64,000 nucleotides of DNA from Devosia limi DSM 17137 (GCF_900128975.1 NZ_FQVC01000004.1:270700-334699); one strand, 5' to 3'. Shown: positions 32,396 through 41,308, counted from the stretch's first letter. Numbers and translations are program-made. Notes: generated by a model not told the origin, from the sequence alone.

Positions 32396-32829
32396 TGTTC
32401 GGTTTGCCTCTGGGCCTGTTTGTGGAGATCGCGGTTGCGATCCTGTTGGCGCTGACCATCGGCTATTGTGTCGTGCTCAATGAGCGGCTGAAGCGGCTGC
32501 ACGCTGACCGCGATGCGCTGCGACAGATGGTGACCGACCTGATCGGGGCCACCAATCTTGCCAATACGGCGATCAAGGAATTGAAGACGACTGCGGTGGA
32601 AGCCGACCTGTCGCTGACTGCAAGGCTGGAGGAGGCCGAGCGCTTTGGCATCGAGCTGGCTAACCATGTGACGGCCGGCACCATGCTGATGGAGCGTATC
32701 GCCAAGATCACCAGCGTGGCGCGTCATAGCCAGGCAATGGCGCCGGCACCGGTTGAAGAGCCAAACAAGGTGCAGTCTGCCCTGCAGCAATTGACCGATC
32801 GGGCGCGCGCCCGGGGGAATGCGGCGTGA
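32392..32829 (+). CDS. DUF6468-type membrane-anchored flagellar locus protein
   Basis: The 145-residue protein has one N-terminal transmembrane helix (FVEIAVAILLALTIGYCVVLN, about residues 10-30) followed by a helical, probably coiled-coil body. This is the layout of DUF6468 proteins, which in alphaproteobacteria occur beside fliM and motE-like genes; function is not established. It overlaps fliM and the next gene by four bases each, so all three are translated as a unit. Confidence 0.75.
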   Translation: MMFGLPLGLFVEIAVAILLALTIGYCVVLNERLKRLHADRDALRQMVTDLIGATNLANTAIKELKTTAVEADLSLTARLEEAERFGIELANHVTAGTMLMERIAKITSVARHSQAMAPAPVEEPNKVQSALQQLTDRARARGNAA

Positions 32830-33884
32830 AGTCCGTCCGGCTCCTGCCCGTCGTTGTCATGGCTGTGTCCGCCCTGCTGGTGCTCAAGACCGTGGGTCTG
32901 GTCACCAGTGGCGGCTATGTGCTGAGTGGGGTAGCGACAGCACAGGCCGCCGGTGGCGGCGGAGCGCCAGCCGCCGGTGGTGCCGAAGCGCCGGTCGGGA
33001 TGGACATGACGCTGCCGCCCGAGCCGACAATGATCGACGAAAGCCCGACCCTGGCCGATGAGAGCCCAACCCTGGGGCAGGGCGCTGCACCTGCCGCCGC
33101 GGCAGGGCATGGGGAAGCTGCACCGGCCGCTGCTGGCGGCCATGGTGACCCGGCCGAGGGCGAGGCTGCGGCGGCCGATCATGGCGCACCGGAGCCGAAA
33201 CCCAGCAATCAGGCGGTTGCCGCCAATCGCGGTCGCGACAAGTGTGGCGTTCTGCCCGCGCTGGCCGATGCCCAGGCCGAGGCAGCGACGGCGCCGCCTG
33301 GCACTGTGATCGACGGTGCGGACCTGGCTGCGCAGCTGGAATGGGACGAATGCGACCCGTTGGCCGAAGGTGCGCCGATGCAGGTCGATTCCAATGGCCG
33401 TATCGTGCCGTTGAGCCCGGAGGGCGGCTCGCTGAGCGAGCGGGCGCTGCTGGAGCGGCTGGCGGCGCGCCGCACCGAACTGGAGAGCTTTGAAGAAGAA
33501 CTGAGCCTGCGGGCCTCGCTGGTCGACGCTGCGGAAAAGCGCATCGAAGAGCGTGCTGCCACCATGGCCGCCATGGAAGCCCAGATCGCCTCGCTGGTCG
33601 ATCAGCGCCAGGCAATGGAGACAGGCCAGTTTGCCGGCATTGTGGCCATGTATGAGACGATGAAGCCCAAGGACGCGGCCAATATCTTCAACGAACTCGA
33701 CATGGAAGTGCTGCTGCGCGTCGCCAAGACCATGAGCCCGCGCAAGATGGCGCCGATCCTGGCAGAGATGACCTCGTCGCGCGCGCAGGAATTGACGGTG
33801 CGCATGGCGGCACTGGCCGATCAGCCAACCGACCAGATGACGCCGAACGATCTGGCAGCCTTGCCGCAGATTGTCGGCCAGTAG
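32826..33884 (+). CDS. MotE-like protein with MgtE-type intracellular domain
   Basis: The 352-residue protein starts at GTG. An N-terminal hydrophobic segment (LLPVVVMAVSALLVLKTVGL) exports or anchors it, and a long Ala/Gly/Glu-rich low-complexity region follows to about residue 130. A coiled coil lies at about 205-260 (ERLAARRTELESFEEELSLR). The C-terminus, about 265-350, has MYETMKPKDAANIFNELD and MSPRKMAPILAEMTSSRAQEL, the MgtE-N-like domain of MotE proteins. MotE in rhizobia is a periplasmic chaperone for the motility protein MotC. It overlaps the DUF6468 gene. Confidence 0.8.
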   Translation: MKSVRLLPVVVMAVSALLVLKTVGLVTSGGYVLSGVATAQAAGGGGAPAAGGAEAPVGMDMTLPPEPTMIDESPTLADESPTLGQGAAPAAAAGHGEAAPAAAGGHGDPAEGEAAAADHGAPEPKPSNQAVAANRGRDKCGVLPALADAQAEAATAPPGTVIDGADLAAQLEWDECDPLAEGAPMQVDSNGRIVPLSPEGGSLSERALLERLAARRTELESFEEELSLRASLVDAAEKRIEERAATMAAMEAQIASLVDQRQAMETGQFAGIVAMYETMKPKDAANIFNELDMEVLLRVAKTMSPRKMAPILAEMTSSRAQELTVRMAALADQPTDQMTPNDLAALPQIVGQ

Positions 33885-34042
33885 AGCAGGCTTGCGACAC
33901 TTTGCATCCGTGAACGTAAGGCCACGTTAAACCCAACGCGCTAGGTTCAGGCACGAAAAGTGTTTGTAACCGCGTTTTCGAGCAGCCGAAGTGGATTGCT
34001 TCGGTCGGAAACGCTGAGTGTGCGTTGGGCGGGCAGAAGCCG

Positions 34043-37000
34043 GTGAAGACGACGTTCTGGGCAGGCTGGCAGAAAGCCACAGCAGCCTTATTGATCTGTG
34101 CCGCTCTGGTGGCGCTGGGCTTTGTCACGCCAGCCATGGCGCAGGACAAGGGACAGCTTTTCGTGACTCAGGAAGAGGGCTATGCCCGCCTGATCCTCAG
34201 TTTTCCCTCACGCGATAGCCTGCCGCCCTATTCGATGCGGCTGGAAAACGGCGTGCTCTCCATCGAATTCACCGACCCCGCCGATATCATGCTGCCGGAT
34301 GTGAGCCTGACGCTGCCGGACTATGTTTCGGTCGCCCGCGTCGATCCGGACCGCCGTGGCCTGCGGCTGGGCCTGCGCGCGGCATTCAATTTCAATCGTA
34401 TCGAAGCCGGCGAGAAGCTGTTCATCGATCTGCTGCCGTCGAGCTGGCAGGGCATGCCGCCGGCGCTGCCGCAGGACGTTATCGATGATTTGGCCGAACG
34501 GGCGCGTCTCGCCTCGATCAAGGCCGAGCAGGATCGCAAGGCCGCCGCGGCGCTGGAATTGCAGCCGGCAGCCAGCGTGCGGATCGGGCGCAATCCGACA
34601 TTCCTGCGCCTGCAGTTCGATTGGACCATCGACACCAAGGCCGAGTTCGCTCAGGACAAGCTGGAGGGACTCCTGGCGTTCGAGTGGCCGGTCGCGATCG
34701 ATCTCACGGCCCTTGAGGTCAACCTGCCGCCCGAAATCGTCTCGGTGACGAGCGAGATCACCGCCGATGGCAATATGGTCTATCTGGAACTGGCCGAGGG
34801 CGTGCAGCCGCGGTTTTATCAGAATTCGCCCAGGCAGGTCATTCTCGACATTGACCTGGGAGGCGCGAGCCTGCCGCCGCTGACGACTGCGGATCTGGCT
34901 GCCGAGGTCGATGCCCAGGCCAGCGCTGCCGTGCCGGAGGCTGGCGCAGAGACTGCTATTGCGCAACGGGGTGGGGTCGATGCGCTCTATCCCGCTACAG
35001 TCGCTGGAAGCGTGACGCCGTTCATCAGCGTATTGGGGTCGACGGTACGGGTGGTGTTCCCCTTTGCCCAGGATACGCCGGCGGCGGTATTCCGGCGCGG
35101 CGATACCGTCTGGATGATGTTCGACACCATGACGGGAATCGCGCGTCCGGCAGAATCAGAAGCGCTCGATGCGCTGGTCAGTGATTTTGCCGTAGTTGCT
35201 GCTGGTGATACCCAGGTGGTGCGGCTCGAGCTCAGCCAGGAACGGCTGGCGACACTGGGTTCGGAGGGCATGGCCTGGGTGCTGTCGCTGGGCGACATCA
35301 TGCTGACGCCGACCGAACCGATTCAGCTCAATCGGCGGCGCAATATCGAAGGCCTGTTCGAAATGACGGCCGATGTGGTGCGGCCGGGCCGGGTACATGA
35401 ATTCCGCGATCCGGTGGTGGGCGATGTGCTGCAGGTGGTCACGGCCTACCCGCCGGCGCGCGGGCTGACGCGCAATCTGGACTATGTGGATTTCGCAGCA
35501 CTGCGCACCGTGCATGGCATGGTGCTCAAGCCCAAAAATCTCAATCTCAACGTGGCGATCGAGAATCAGCTGGCGGTCATTTCCACCAATGGGGGGCTGA
35601 CGGTTTCGGCGCTCGACCAGCCGCGCGCGGTCGGTGCCAGCCTCTCGGACACCGCGCGCGCCAGCTATGTCGACCTGAGGCGCCTGGAAGAGGTTGATAC
35701 CGGCGCGTTCAACAAGCGCCGCGCACAATTGTTCGCCAATGCTGCCAGCTCCGAGGGCCGCGGGCAGGACGTGGCGCGGCTCGAACTGGCGCAATACCTG
35801 CTGGCCAATCGCTTCGCCCATGAGGCAATCGGTCTGTTGCGGGTGCTGGAGGGCGATCTTGAGGCAACGGACCTGACGCGCAAGGTGCGCATGTCGCTGG
35901 CCATCGCCAATACCGTGGCCAATCGGCCCAATGACGCGCTCAAGATCCTCAATGCGTCGTCGATGGCGCAGGACACCGACGCGCTGATGTGGCGGACGAT
36001 CGCGCGCGCCGATGCCCATGATTTCAAGGGCGCACGACTGGACGCGCTGGAATCGCAGTCAGTTACCGGCAATTATCCGCTCTGGGTGCGCAACCGCTTT
36101 GCCTTGGCCGCGACCCGTGGGGCTGTCGAAAGCGGCGATGCGCGCATGGCCGAGCACCTGCTGGGGGAGATGGATTTCGCCAATCTCAATGCCGAAGAGG
36201 CCAGCCTCTATCATCTGCTCGCGGGCCGCGCCGATGAAGCGCAGGGGCGGATGAACGAAGCCATCGATACCTATGGCCAGGTGATATCCGCCGATATCCG
36301 CCCGACACGGGCGGAGGCGATCTATCGCACGCTGTCGATCCTGGATGGCGAAGGCAAGCTCAACCTGTCAAAGGCAACCGAAACCCTGGCGGCCGAGGCG
36401 ATGCTCTGGCGCGGCGACGCCCTGGAGGCCGACATGCAGAAGATGCTGGCCGAACTGTATTTCCGTGATGGCGCATACCGCCCGGCCTTTGAAACGGTCA
36501 AACAGGCGGTGGCGAACTATCCCGAAAGCGCGTCCATCAACGCGCTGCGCGATGAGGCGCAGAAGGTGTTTGCCGAACTCTTCCTCGATGGCCGTGCCGA
36601 TGCGCTGGGGCCGGTGGATGCGCTCGGCATCTATTATGACTTCCGTCACCTGACCCCTTCAGGTGTGCGCGGCGATGAAATGATCCGCAATCTGGCGCGG
36701 CGACTGGTCAAGGTCGACCTGCTGGCCCAGGCTGCGGAGTTGCTCGACTATCAGCTGCAAAACCGGCTGCGCGGCGTGGCCCGAACCCAGATTGCCGCTG
36801 ATCTGGCGATAATCTATCTGGCCGACCGGAGGCCGCAGGATGCGCTGCGGGTGCTCAACCAGACCCAGTTGCCGGACCTGCCGGCGGGCCTGGTGCGGCA
36901 GCGGCGTATCCTGGAGGCGCGGGCGCTGATCGATGGTGGCCGCGACCAGTTGGGCCTGGACTTGCTGCGCACCATGAGCGGACGCGATGCCGACCTGTTG

Positions 37001-37408
37001 CGCATCGATGCGCATTGGCGGGGGAAGCGCTATTCGCAGGCCAGCGAAATGCTCGAAGCCATGTACGCCCAGAGTGGCGTCACCACCACATTGGGCCAGC
37101 CCGCGCGCATGAGCATCATCAAGGCGGCCGTGGGGTATGTGCTGAGCAATGACCGGTTCGGGCTGTCGCGGCTGCGCACCAAGTTCGGCGATCGCATGGT
37201 CACCACGCCGGAATGGCCGATGTTCGATTTCGTAACCGGCGATATCGAGACCACAAGCCTGGAGTTCAAGAGAGTGGCGCGTGAAGTCTCGGGCCTCGAT
37301 AGCCTGAATGCCTTCCTGGCATCCTATCGTGAAACCTATGGATCGGGCGGGGCACTGGCCCCGCTCACCGCCAGCAAGGGCGATCAGACCGTCGCCAGCC
37401 TCAACTAG
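34043..37408 (+). CDS. Large secreted repeat (TPR-like) protein of the flagellar locus
   Basis: The roughly 1121-residue protein has a signal peptide ending PAMAQ, then about 550 residues of beta-rich sequence with repeated AMIN-like segments (for example SMRLENGVLSIEFTDPADIMLPD and RQVILDIDLGG). From about residue 560 to the end it is helical with TPR-type repeats (LARYLLANRFAHEAIGLLRVLEG-like units, NDALKILNAS, PQDALRVLNQ). Large proteins like this follow fliM/motE in related genomes; I know no defined function. A periplasmic scaffold role near the motor is inferred. GTG 34043 is chosen; TTG 34025 is possible. Confidence 0.75.
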   Translation: MKTTFWAGWQKATAALLICAALVALGFVTPAMAQDKGQLFVTQEEGYARLILSFPSRDSLPPYSMRLENGVLSIEFTDPADIMLPDVSLTLPDYVSVARVDPDRRGLRLGLRAAFNFNRIEAGEKLFIDLLPSSWQGMPPALPQDVIDDLAERARLASIKAEQDRKAAAALELQPAASVRIGRNPTFLRLQFDWTIDTKAEFAQDKLEGLLAFEWPVAIDLTALEVNLPPEIVSVTSEITADGNMVYLELAEGVQPRFYQNSPRQVILDIDLGGASLPPLTTADLAAEVDAQASAAVPEAGAETAIAQRGGVDALYPATVAGSVTPFISVLGSTVRVVFPFAQDTPAAVFRRGDTVWMMFDTMTGIARPAESEALDALVSDFAVVAAGDTQVVRLELSQERLATLGSEGMAWVLSLGDIMLTPTEPIQLNRRRNIEGLFEMTADVVRPGRVHEFRDPVVGDVLQVVTAYPPARGLTRNLDYVDFAALRTVHGMVLKPKNLNLNVAIENQLAVISTNGGLTVSALDQPRAVGASLSDTARASYVDLRRLEEVDTGAFNKRRAQLFANAASSEGRGQDVARLELAQYLLANRFAHEAIGLLRVLEGDLEATDLTRKVRMSLAIANTVANRPNDALKILNASSMAQDTDALMWRTIARADAHDFKGARLDALESQSVTGNYPLWVRNRFALAATRGAVESGDARMAEHLLGEMDFANLNAEEASLYHLLAGRADEAQGRMNEAIDTYGQVISADIRPTRAEAIYRTLSILDGEGKLNLSKATETLAAEAMLWRGDALEADMQKMLAELYFRDGAYRPAFETVKQAVANYPESASINALRDEAQKVFAELFLDGRADALGPVDALGIYYDFRHLTPSGVRGDEMIRNLARRLVKVDLLAQAAELLDYQLQNRLRGVARTQIAADLAIIYLADRRPQDALRVLNQTQLPDLPAGLVRQRRILEARALIDGGRDQLGLDLLRTMSGRDADLLRIDAHWRGKRYSQASEMLEAMYAQSGVTTTLGQPARMSIIKAAVGYVLSNDRFGLSRLRTKFGDRMVTTPEWPMFDFVTGDIETTSLEFKRVAREVSGLDSLNAFLASYRETYGSGGALAPLTASKGDQTVASLN

Positions 37409-37441
37409 CCCAGGGCCGGTGGCGACCGTGCCTCCGGTCGA

Positions 37442-38185
37442 CTATCCGCTGACGAAACTTCGCACCAGAGATCCGGCGACCAGATACCAGCCGTCGACCA
37501 GCACGAAGAAGATCAGCTTGAACGGCAGCGAGATGACAATCGGGGGCAGCATCATCATGCCCATCGACATCAGCACCGACGCCACGACCATGTCGATCAC
37601 CACAAAGGGCAGGAAGAGCAGAAAGCCAATCTCGAAGGCGCGTCGCAGTTCCGAGATCATGAAGGCCGGGATCAGCAATTGCAGCGAAATCTCTTCGGGC
37701 TCGGCTGGCGGTTCCGCATTGGTGAGGTCATAGAAGAGCTCCAGGTCCTTCTCGCGCACATTGGCACGCATGAATTCATGGATGGGCTGACTGCCCAGCT
37801 GGAAGGCTTCTGTCGCCTCTATCTGCCCGGCCATCAGTGGTGCAATACCCTGATTATAAGTGGCCTCGAGCGTCGGGGTCATGACGAAGATGGTCAGGAA
37901 CAGCGCCAGTGACACCATCACCGAATTGGGCGGTGCCGTCTGCAGGCCGATGGCGGTACGCAGCAGCGACAGCACGACAACGATGCGCGTGAAGCTGGTG
38001 ACCATCACCAGGATCGACGGGGCCAGCGACAGCAGCGTGATCAGCCCGATGAGCTGGATCGCCCGCTCGGTCAGCGAGGTCTCGTCGCCGAAATCGATGG
38101 AGAGGTCCTGCCCGAACGCCAGGCTGGGCATCAGGGCGAGGGTTACGACAAGTGCAAGTCCGAGCCAGGGCGCGCGGCGGCGCAG
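37442..38185 (-). CDS. fliP: Flagellar export pore protein FliP (start uncertain)
   Basis: FliP forms the core of the flagellar type III export gate with FliQ and FliR. The conserved blocks SILVMVTSFTRIVVVLSLLRTA, PPNSVMVSLALFLTIFVM and LLIPAFMISELRRAFEIGFLLFLPF are complete. The usual ~247-residue length with a signal peptide would need a start at CTG 38185, directly after the fliO stop. In-frame conventional choices are TTG 38344, which adds 53 unlikely residues over fliO, or ATG 38131, which removes the signal peptide core. The gene is certain; the start is not. Confidence 0.9.
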   Translation of the reverse strand: MRRRAPWLGLALVVTLALMPSLAFGQDLSIDFGDETSLTERAIQLIGLITLLSLAPSILVMVTSFTRIVVVLSLLRTAIGLQTAPPNSVMVSLALFLTIFVMTPTLEATYNQGIAPLMAGQIEATEAFQLGSQPIHEFMRANVREKDLELFYDLTNAEPPAEPEEISLQLLIPAFMISELRRAFEIGFLLFLPFVVIDMVVASVLMSMGMMMLPPIVISLPFKLIFFVLVDGWYLVAGSLVRSFVSG

Positions 38186-38189
38186 TCCC

Positions 38190-38807
38190 CTAGCGGCCGT
38201 CGGCTTTGCGGTCGTCGCGATGGGTGTCGCCGAATTGATCGCCCAACTCCGTGGTTCTGCCCTCCTGGCGGGCAGAGACCTCTTTAGCTGAGTCGTGGGC
38301 CGGGTGATCCGATTTATCGGGGTTTCCCGCCTCTGAACGATCAACGGGGCGCATCAGACCGGTATGGCGCAGCGAACTCGGTTGCCGCAGTGGCTCGATG
38401 GTGGCGGCTGGCAGGGGCTCGGGCGCGGGTTCGGCGCGCGGTTTCATCGGTGGACGGGGGGCGACGCGCGCCGCGCCGGGCAGGGGCCGGCGAACCTGCT
38501 GGGCGACCGGGGTTTCGACAACGGGAATGCCGGTTTCCACAACCAGGTCCTGGGCGCCGCCGGTGAGGATCAGGTGCTCGACATTATCGCGCCGGACAAT
38601 GATCAACTGGCGGCGCGGATCGAGCGACAGCGTGTCGACGACCGAGAGACGACGCTGGCGGCCGCGCGCGACATTGCCCGAAGCAGCGAATACCAGCTTG
38701 AGCAGCCAGACTGCCAGCACGATCAGCACCAGCACGATGCCGAGCGCGAAAAAAGCTGTCAGCACAGTATTGCCTGAACCACCGAAGAGGCTGGTGAGGA
38801 ATTGCAC
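38190..38807 (-). CDS. fliO: Flagellar biosynthesis protein FliO
   Basis: The 205-residue protein has an N-terminal transmembrane helix (LTAFFALGIVLVLIVLAVWLLKLVF) followed by the small FliO domain (RRLSVVDTLSLDPRRQLIIVRRDNVEHLILTGG) and a long proline/basic tail. FliO assists assembly of the FliP ring. GTG 38807 has AGGAG at good spacing and is preferred over GTG 38834. It precedes fliP on the minus strand and is divergent from flgB. Confidence 0.88.
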   Translation of the reverse strand: MQFLTSLFGGSGNTVLTAFFALGIVLVLIVLAVWLLKLVFAASGNVARGRQRRLSVVDTLSLDPRRQLIIVRRDNVEHLILTGGAQDLVVETGIPVVETPVAQQVRRPLPGAARVAPRPPMKPRAEPAPEPLPAATIEPLRQPSSLRHTGLMRPVDRSEAGNPDKSDHPAHDSAKEVSARQEGRTTELGDQFGDTHRDDRKADGR

Positions 38808-38845
38808 GCGTCGTCTCCTAAAGTCGTTTGCCACCCGAGTCGGTG

Positions 38846-38860
38846 CGGCAGATTTTGCCG
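38846..38860. promoter_or_regulatory. ftr-like palindrome upstream of fliO
   Basis: CGGCA, GATTT, TGCCG. The surrounding 16 bases (GCGGCAGATTTTGCCG) are identical to those at 17286-17301 beside fliX. It lies 39 bp upstream of the fliO start. Confidence 0.6.
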
Positions 38861-38916
38861 ATTAGACCCTGCAAATATGCAAATTGCGAGGCTCAAGGGC
38901 TTTCTGGCCTGCGCAG

Positions 38917-38931
38917 TTAACACTTGGTTAA
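38917..38931. promoter_or_regulatory. CtrA box between fliO and flgB
   Basis: A perfect TTAA-CACTTGG-TTAA. It is nearly symmetrical and could serve both divergent operons; it is about 60 bp upstream of the flgB ATG. Confidence 0.65.
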
Positions 38932-38939
38932 CCATCGCC

Positions 38940-38954
38940 CGGCAAAACTTGCCT
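38940..38954. promoter_or_regulatory. ftr-like palindrome upstream of flgB
   Basis: CGGCA, AAACT, TGCCT (one arm base off). It lies 9 bp downstream of the CtrA box and 36 bp before flgB, near the expected -10/+1, where binding would repress. Confidence 0.5.
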
Positions 38955-38989
38955 ATCACGCAATCGAGTCTGGCGGGGGAAATCGGCCG

Positions 38990-39397
38990 ATGGGCCTCAT
39001 GGATATGCCGGTCTTTACCGCGCTCACCGACAAGATGCGCTGGCATCAGACCCGTCAAGGGCTGCTTGCCGAAAACGTTGCCAATGCGGAAACGCCCGGA
39101 TACCGCGGCCGTGACCTCAAGCAGTTCGACTTTGCCGAGCAGATGAACGGTTTTTCGTCGGCCAGCGTGACGACGTCGGCCACCCAGAAGATGCACTTTT
39201 CGGTGGGCGGCGCCGAGGGCGGTGCCTTCGGGGCGCAACGCATGGCCAATTTCGAGCTGACGCCGGAAGGCAATGGCGTGACGCTGGAAGACGAGATGAT
39301 GAAGGTCACCACCAACCTGATGGATTATCAGGCGGCGACGTCTCTCTACCAGAAGTCGATCAAGATCCTACGTACCGCACTTGGCCGGCAGGCCTAG
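38990..39397 (+). CDS. flgB: Flagellar proximal rod protein FlgB
   Basis: The 135-residue rod protein starts at ATG 38990; the family N-terminal ALTDKMRWHQTRQGLLAENVANAETPGYRGRDL and the C-terminal NLMDYQAATSLYQKSIKILRTALG are both present. It heads the flgB-flgC-fliE-fliQ-fliR-flhB run and is divergent from fliO across a region with a CtrA box and two palindromes. Confidence 0.94.
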   Translation: MGLMDMPVFTALTDKMRWHQTRQGLLAENVANAETPGYRGRDLKQFDFAEQMNGFSSASVTTSATQKMHFSVGGAEGGAFGAQRMANFELTPEGNGVTLEDEMMKVTTNLMDYQAATSLYQKSIKILRTALGRQA

Positions 39398-39408
39398 GAG
39401 AATCCTAG

Positions 39409-39822
39409 ATGGTGGACTTCAATTCCTCGCTCCGGATCGCCGCAACCGGCCTGCATGCGCAGACCGCGCGGATGCGCATCATTGCGGAAAACCTCGCCAA
39501 TTCCAGCTCGGCCGGCAAGGCGCCGGGCGACGAGCCGTACCGGCGTCGGGTGCCGACTTTCCAGGCAAGCTTCGATGCCGAAATTGGCGGCAAGGTCGTC
39601 GAGGTGGGCAAGCTGGCCTACGACATGAGCGATTTCAAATCCCGCTACGAACCCGGTCACCCCGCCGCCAATGGCGAGGGCTATGTGCAGTATCCCAATG
39701 TGGATCCGCTGATCGAGTCGATGGACATGCGCGAGGCGCAGCGCACCTACGAAGCCAATCTGAATGTCGTCACCGTCACCCGGCAGATGCTGGGCCGGAC
39801 CCTCGATATCCTGCGCGGCTGA
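39409..39822 (+). CDS. flgC: Flagellar proximal rod protein FlgC
   Basis: The 137-residue rod protein has the N-terminal SLRIAATGLHAQTARMRIIAENLANSSS block and the C-terminal DMREAQRTYEANLNVVTVTRQML. It lies 11 bp after flgB and 18 bp before fliE; length is standard. Confidence 0.95.
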   Translation: MVDFNSSLRIAATGLHAQTARMRIIAENLANSSSAGKAPGDEPYRRRVPTFQASFDAEIGGKVVEVGKLAYDMSDFKSRYEPGHPAANGEGYVQYPNVDPLIESMDMREAQRTYEANLNVVTVTRQMLGRTLDILRG

Positions 39823-39840
39823 ACGAAAGAGAAACCCTAA

Positions 39841-40167
39841 ATGGTATCGACCCCATTCAATGCCGCTACCGCTGCCTATGGCAATGCCGCGCGGCTCATC
39901 ACCCAGGCCGCCGCCAAGCCAGCTGCAGACCTGACGGCCACCGCCGGAGGCGGGGACTTTTCGGCCTTCCTCGCACAGAGCCTGCAGGGCGTCGTCGATA
40001 GCGGCAAGGCCTCCGACCAGATGGCCATGGACATGGTCAGCGGCAAGGCCAATGTCGTCGACATGGTCACCGCCATTTCGGAAACCGAAATCGCCATCGA
40101 GAGCATGGTGACGATCCGTGACCGGGTGATCTCGGCCTATGAAGAAATCATGCGGATGCCGATCTGA
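39841..40167 (+). CDS. fliE: Hook-basal body adaptor FliE
   Basis: The 108-residue protein joins the MS-ring to the rod. The C-terminal ETEIAIESMVTIRDRVISAYEEIMRMPI is the FliE signature; the N-terminal half is Ala-rich and variable. It follows flgC by 18 bp. Confidence 0.93.
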   Translation: MVSTPFNAATAAYGNAARLITQAAAKPAADLTATAGGGDFSAFLAQSLQGVVDSGKASDQMAMDMVSGKANVVDMVTAISETEIAIESMVTIRDRVISAYEEIMRMPI

Positions 40168-40271
40168 TCTTCCCGCCGCAGGGCGATGCTCTCGCGGTGC
40201 CGCGTCCATGGGAGTAGATTGGGGCGGTGCAGGCGACGATTCGTAGCCCGGCAACTGCCAGGAAAGCAGCA

Positions 40272-40538
40272 ATGAGCGGCGCAGAAGTTCTCGACATCGC
40301 CACCGACGGCATCTGGACACTGATCATCGTATCGCTGCCCATGATGATGGTCGGGCTTGTCGTGGGCGTGGTGATCGCGCTGTTCCAGGCGCTGACCCAG
40401 ATCCAGGAAATGACCCTGGTCTTCGTCCCCAAGATCATCGCCATTTTCGTGACCATGCTCCTCACCCTGCCATTTCTGGGTGCAACCATGGCCGCCTATA
40501 TGGACCGGGTGATCGATATGATCATCGTGGGCGGTTGA
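40272..40538 (+). CDS. fliQ: Flagellar export gate protein FliQ
   Basis: The 88-residue protein consists of two transmembrane helices with the FliQ pattern LFQALTQIQEMTLVFVPKI between them. ATG 40272 is the family start. The stop TGA overlaps the fliR ATG by one base, so the two are coupled. Confidence 0.95.
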   Translation: MSGAEVLDIATDGIWTLIIVSLPMMMVGLVVGVVIALFQALTQIQEMTLVFVPKIIAIFVTMLLTLPFLGATMAAYMDRVIDMIIVGG

Positions 40539-41305
40539 TGACCCTTTCGCTGGATTGGCTGCCCAACACGGCCTTCCTTTATATTCTGCTGTTCGCGCGG
40601 ATCGGCGCGATCCTGATGCTGATGCCGGCTTTGGGCGAACAGATGATCCCGGCGCGCATGCGCCTGAGCTTTGCGCTGGCATTTACCCTGGTGGTCTATC
40701 CACTGCTGGCGGACTCGCTGCCATCGATGCCGGTGGAAATGTCGGGGATCGTTGGCCTGCTGTTTCATGAACTGGCCATCGGGCTGATCCTGGGCGCCAT
40801 TGCCCGCATCACGGTGATGGCCACGCAGGTGGCCGGCGCCATCGTCGCGTTTCAGACCGGCCTCAGCGGCGCCATGGCCGCGGATCCGACCCAGGCGGGG
40901 GTGCAGGGGGCGGTGTTCGGCAGCTTCCTGTCCTTCCTCGGGGTCACGCTGATCTTCGCCACGGACCTGCATCACGTTGCGCTTGCCGCCACTTTTGACA
41001 GCTACATGGTGTTCCGTCCCACCGATCCCCTGATGTTCGACGATGCGGCGCAGCTGGCGATCCGCACTGTCTCCAGCGCCTTCATCATCGGCGTGCAGAT
41101 GTCGGCGCCGTTCATCGTCTTCGGGCTGGTGTTCAACCTTGGGGCAGGGATCCTGGCGCGGCTGATGCCGCAATTGCAGGTCTATTTCGTGTTGATGCCG
41201 GCCAATATCATTGTCGGGCTGGTGCTGTTCGCGATGCTGCTGACCATGATGATGGGCTGGTACATCACCTCGTTCGAGAACCATCTTGCGATGTGGCGAG
41301 GCTAG
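40538..41305 (+). CDS. fliR: Flagellar export gate protein FliR
   Basis: The 255-residue inner-membrane protein has about six hydrophobic helices; FARIGAILMLMPALGEQMIPARMRL and the FQTGLSGAMAADPT loop are conserved in FliR. It forms the export gate with FliP and FliQ. Its start overlaps the fliQ stop and flhB follows after three bases. Confidence 0.94.
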   Translation: MTLSLDWLPNTAFLYILLFARIGAILMLMPALGEQMIPARMRLSFALAFTLVVYPLLADSLPSMPVEMSGIVGLLFHELAIGLILGAIARITVMATQVAGAIVAFQTGLSGAMAADPTQAGVQGAVFGSFLSFLGVTLIFATDLHHVALAATFDSYMVFRPTDPLMFDDAAQLAIRTVSSAFIIGVQMSAPFIVFGLVFNLGAGILARLMPQLQVYFVLMPANIIVGLVLFAMLLTMMMGWYITSFENHLAMWRG

Positions 41306-41308
41306 GCC

